A stretch of DNA of 14,627 nucleotides, from contig DATITC010000072.1 of assembly GCA_035468175.1 (NCBI GenBank), forward strand, positions 1 through 14,627. Reading direction: 5' to 3'. Origin of the DNA: JAVEDQ01 sp035468175. GTDB lineage: Bacteria > Actinomycetota > Actinomycetes > Frankiales > Frankiaceae. Of this stretch, positions 12,910 through 14,627 are shown piece after piece. The notes beneath the pieces were generated by a model. The model was given only the letters and a program-made list of their open reading frames with translations, was not told the origin of the DNA and did not search any database. Each line of letters begins with the position of its first letter. Position 1 is the stretch's first letter. A program made the translations under genes and the position numbers.

Positions 12910-13428
12910 TCAGGAACTCACGCGCTTGGCGGGGGCCTTCTTCGTGGCCTTCTGGGCCTGCTGAGCCTTCTGAGCCTCCCGGGCCTGCTGCGACTTCTGG
13001 GCCTTCTGGGCCGCCTTCTTCGCCGGGGCCGCCGCCTTGGCGGCGTTCGGCTTGTGCGACTGCGTCGTCGGGGAGATCGCGTCGGCGGCCGCCCGCGCAC
13101 CCATCGCGGCAGCTTCGCGGGCGCTGGTGACGACGCCGCGGGTGATTTCCTTCGCGCCGGAGACGTAGGCCTTGAACTCGGAACCGGGGCGGAACTTCGG
13201 CACCGACGACGCCTTGACCTCGACCGGTTCGCCGGTCGCCGGGTTGCGGCCGGTACGGGCGGCCCGGTCCACCTTCTCGAACACGCCGAAACCGGTGATG
13301 GCGACCTTCTCGCCCTGAGCGACGGCTTCCTGAATCGCGGCGAACACGGCTTCGACGGCTCGGGTGGCCGCGGTTCGACCGCCTTCCACGCGGTCGGACA
13401 CTTGATTGATCAGTTCGGCCTTGTTCAC
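12910..13428 (-). CDS. hup: HU-family nucleoid protein with Lys/Ala/Gln-rich C-terminal tail
   Basis: The 172-residue protein is an actinobacterial HU (HupB/HupS type). Residues 1-90 are the canonical dimeric DNA-bending domain: MNKAELINQVSDR, VAITGFGVFEKVDR (42-55), the arm RTGRNPATGEPV (58-69) and VPKFRPGSEFKAYV (76-89). Residues 91-128 are a linker rich in Ala. Residues 129-172 are a basic low-complexity tail with PAKKAAQKAQK and KATKKAPAKR, unusual in its Gln-rich centre (QKAQKSQQAREAQKAQQAQ). Such tails bind DNA non-specifically and stabilise compaction. The start is GTG 13428, with GGAGG (13438-13434) 5 nt before it; the frame upstream to 13497 is untranslated leader. It lies after a methyltransferase but has its own promoter. 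In mycobacteria hupB directly follows leuD. Confidence 0.96.
   Translation of the reverse strand: MNKAELINQVSDRVEGGRTAATRAVEAVFAAIQEAVAQGEKVAITGFGVFEKVDRAARTGRNPATGEPVEVKASSVPKFRPGSEFKAYVSGAKEITRGVVTSAREAAAMGARAAADAISPTTQSHKPNAAKAAAPAKKAAQKAQKSQQAREAQKAQQAQKATKKAPAKRVSS
12937..13036 (-). repeat. Degenerate short tandem repeats encoding the HU tail
   Basis: On the plus strand the units CCTTCTGGGC, CCTTCTGAGC, ACTTCTGGGC and CCTTCTGGGC recur with spacers such as CTGCTGAG. They encode KAQ/QKAQ motifs of the HU tail. The repeats are imperfect and in frame, which allows length variation by recombination or slippage without frameshift. Confidence 0.6.
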
Positions 13429-13449
13429 GCGTACCTCCGGGCGGTGAGC

Positions 13450-13464
13450 GGGAGTTGATCTCCC
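13450..13464. promoter_or_regulatory. Perfect inverted repeat at the predicted hup transcription start
   Basis: GGGAGTTGATCTCCC holds 5-bp perfect arms around a 5-nt centre. It spans the predicted start site of hup (about 13462) and the first dozen leader nucleotides. It could be an operator, or an RNA hairpin near the 5' end of the message. Confidence 0.4.
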
Positions 13465-13468
13465 AGGC

Positions 13469-13497
13469 ACCGTAGAGGCGCCCGGTACCGAGCGCAA
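13469..13497 (-). promoter_or_regulatory. Sigma-70-type promoter of hup
   Basis: On the minus strand TTGCGC (13497-13492) and TACGGT (13474-13469) are separated by exactly 17 nt. They match the -35 TTGNNN and -10 TANNNT of actinobacterial housekeeping promoters. Transcription would start near 13462, giving a leader of about 34 nt that contains the GGAGG of hup. This is the best-formed promoter in the window, as expected for an abundant protein. Confidence 0.65.
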
Positions 13498-13508
13498 CGG
13501 GTCCGCGG

Positions 13509-14264
13509 TCAGCGTCGCGCGTCGACCTCGGTTCGCACGTAGTTGATGGCCCCGCCCGGCAACCGCATCGCAACGGCGGCGACGAGCGCATCAGCCTCGG
13601 GTCCTTCGAGGCCGTTCAGCTGCCGACCCAGACAGACCGTCCGCAGGTACTCGTCGAGGTGCTCGCCCGGCACGAACGGTGGCTCCCGCCGGACGTGCAC
13701 GTCGAAGCCGGCGAACCCCGCCGCGGACAGGGCAGCGCTCTCCTGCTCCGCGCCCGGGAAGCGCACCTCGGCGTAATCCCGGCCCAGCTCGAGCAGGGCG
13801 GCGCTCACCTCGGCCACGTTGCCCGGCCCGCCGTAGTCCAGCGCCATCCGTCCACCGGGGCGCAGCACCCGGGCCAGCTCGGCGAACACGGCCGGGTGGT
13901 CCGGAACCCAGTGCAGCGTGGCGACGCTGAAGACCGCGTCGACCGACGCATCGGGCAGGTCGAGCGGCTGGCGCAGGTCGGCCTGCAGGATCGTCAGCCG
14001 ACCACCTGCGGTCCCGTCCGAGCCCCCGCACCGCTGCCTCGTGTGCTCGACCATCGAATCGGAGCCGTCGAGCGCGATCACCCGGCCGGATGGCAGCGCG
14101 GCGAGCAGGGCTTCGGTGTCCCGGCCGGTCCCGCATCCGAGTTCGAGCACGGTCTCGTCGCCGTCGAGCGGCAGCCGGGCCAGCGTGCGCTGCCCCCACC
14201 CGACGTGCGGCATCGGCAGCTTCGCGTAGCTGGAAGCATCCCACTCGCGGGGGTCGGTGCTCAC
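13509..14264 (-). CDS. SAM-dependent class I methyltransferase (trans-aconitate methyltransferase-like)
   Basis: The 251-residue protein has the class I Rossmann methyltransferase fold: N-terminal WDASSYAKL, the SAM-binding motif I VLELGCGTGRDT (39-50), the acidic residue after strand 2 in VIALDGSDSM (Asp66), LTILQADLRQP (motif II region), SVATLHWVPDH (115-123) and VLRPGGRMALDYGG (133-146). The HWVPD motif and the overall layout resemble trans-aconitate 2-methyltransferases. Trans-aconitate inhibits aconitase-type enzymes, and the gene begins 7 bp after leuD, whose product belongs to the aconitase family. A detoxifying role is therefore attractive, but that is inference and the substrate is not proven. 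GTG 14264 is chosen because it gives the normal N-terminus; the 7-bp spacing suggests co-transcription with leuCD. Confidence 0.85.
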   Translation of the reverse strand: MSTDPREWDASSYAKLPMPHVGWGQRTLARLPLDGDETVLELGCGTGRDTEALLAALPSGRVIALDGSDSMVEHTRQRCGGSDGTAGGRLTILQADLRQPLDLPDASVDAVFSVATLHWVPDHPAVFAELARVLRPGGRMALDYGGPGNVAEVSAALLELGRDYAEVRFPGAEQESAALSAAGFAGFDVHVRREPPFVPGEHLDEYLRTVCLGRQLNGLEGPEADALVAAVAMRLPGGAINYVRTEVDARR

Positions 14265-14271
14265 GGCGGGC

Positions 14272-14627
14272 CTACAGCGTGGTGGGCAGGAACGACGGTC
14301 GTTGCTGCTCGAACGCGCGGATGTCGGCGTCGGCGGCGAGCGTGAGCGCGATGTCGTCGAGCCCCTCGAGCAGGCGCCGCCGGATCGACTGGTCGATGGT
14401 GAACGACGCGACGTGCGAGTCCCAGCGCACCTCCTGCTTCTCCAGGTCGATCGTGACCTCGGTGGCGGGGTCCACCTCGGCCGCGCCCTGGATCGTCTCG
14501 ACCTCGGCGTCGCTGAGGACGACCGTGAGCAGACCGTTCTTGAACGAGTTGCCGCGGAAGATGTCGGCGAACCGGCTGGAGATGACGGCCTTGAAGCCGT
14601 ACTGCTGCAGCGCCCAGACCGCGTGTT
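14272..14627 (-). CDS. leuD: 3-isopropylmalate dehydratase small subunit, C-terminal part (5' end outside window)
   Basis: The last 117 residues of LeuD are present, ending at TAG 14272-14274. LeuD pairs with LeuC to isomerise 2-isopropylmalate to 3-isopropylmalate in leucine synthesis. Diagnostic stretches are HAVWALQQYGFKAVIS and RFADIFRGNSFKNGLLTVVL. The first follows the family's SREHA motif, whose first residues are cut off by the window edge, and the second is the RFADIFxxNxxKNGLL signature. The C-terminal part has IDQSIRRRLLEGLDDIALTL, also typical. An internal GTG at 14475 is not a start. leuC is expected just beyond the right edge. Downstream, 7 bp away, lies the methyltransferase. 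Confidence 0.95.
   Translation of the reverse strand, partial: HAVWALQQYGFKAVISSRFADIFRGNSFKNGLLTVVLSDAEVETIQGAAEVDPATEVTIDLEKQEVRWDSHVASFTIDQSIRRRLLEGLDDIALTLAADADIRAFEQQRPSFLPTTL

Noticed and set aside
14475..14475. Internal GTG of leuD as a gene start
   Set aside because: The frame continues upstream through the LeuD signature RFADIFRGN to the window edge, so this is an internal valine.

Overview
This is a high-GC actinobacterial chromosome segment. It carries a conserved housekeeping gene order at whose left edge an insertion sequence sits. Read from right to left, the order leuD - hup - mutT1 - ppk1 - cofC - gpsA - ddl - thiL matches, from memory, the Mycobacterium tuberculosis stretch leuD/hupB/mutT1/ppk1/fbiD(cofC)/gpsA/ddlA/thiL, and it resembles the Streptomyces thiL-thiD neighbourhood. 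Coenzyme F420 biosynthesis (CofC), a Lys/Ala-tailed HU, GTG and TTG starts, and leaderless-type promoters all support an actinomycete. The genus cannot be named from sequence alone.

Layout. At 1-495 is the C-terminal end of an ISL3-type transposase, running off the left edge and convergent with the next genes. At 644-2407 (minus) lies thiL followed by thiD, two kinases of thiamine biosynthesis; thiL appears to start at a rare ATT codon. At 2441-3159 (plus) are a stand-alone Lrp/AsnC effector-binding domain protein and a DUF3515 lipoprotein. At 3190-6070 (minus) plsC-gpsA-ddl forms an operon, with plsC and gpsA overlapping by 4 bp. It links phospholipid synthesis (glycerol-3-phosphate formation and acylation) to D-Ala-D-Ala synthesis. 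cofC (6135-6977, plus) diverges from it, has a leaderless-looking promoter, and carries an extra C-terminal domain.

At 7057-11778 (plus) is a tight polyphosphate/nucleotide-hygiene unit: ppk1, a CYTH-CHAD protein overlapping the ppk1 stop, and a MutT1-type Nudix plus histidine-phosphatase protein starting 1 bp after it. Next comes a zinc-dependent alcohol dehydrogenase (11848-12897). From the right edge on the minus strand come the end of leuD, a SAM-dependent methyltransferase 7 bp after it, and an HU-family nucleoid protein with its own well-formed promoter and an inverted repeat at the predicted start site.

Most of the window is ordinary core genome and I see no clear undescribed multi-gene system. 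The points most worth a second look are the CofC fusion to an OB/cold-shock-like domain, the ATT start of thiL, the TCCACA-rich intergenic region beside the IS element, the Gln-rich repetitive HU tail, and the hup operator-like repeat. No rRNA, tRNA, CRISPR array or riboswitch was recognised. No gene-free stretch exceeds 300 bases.
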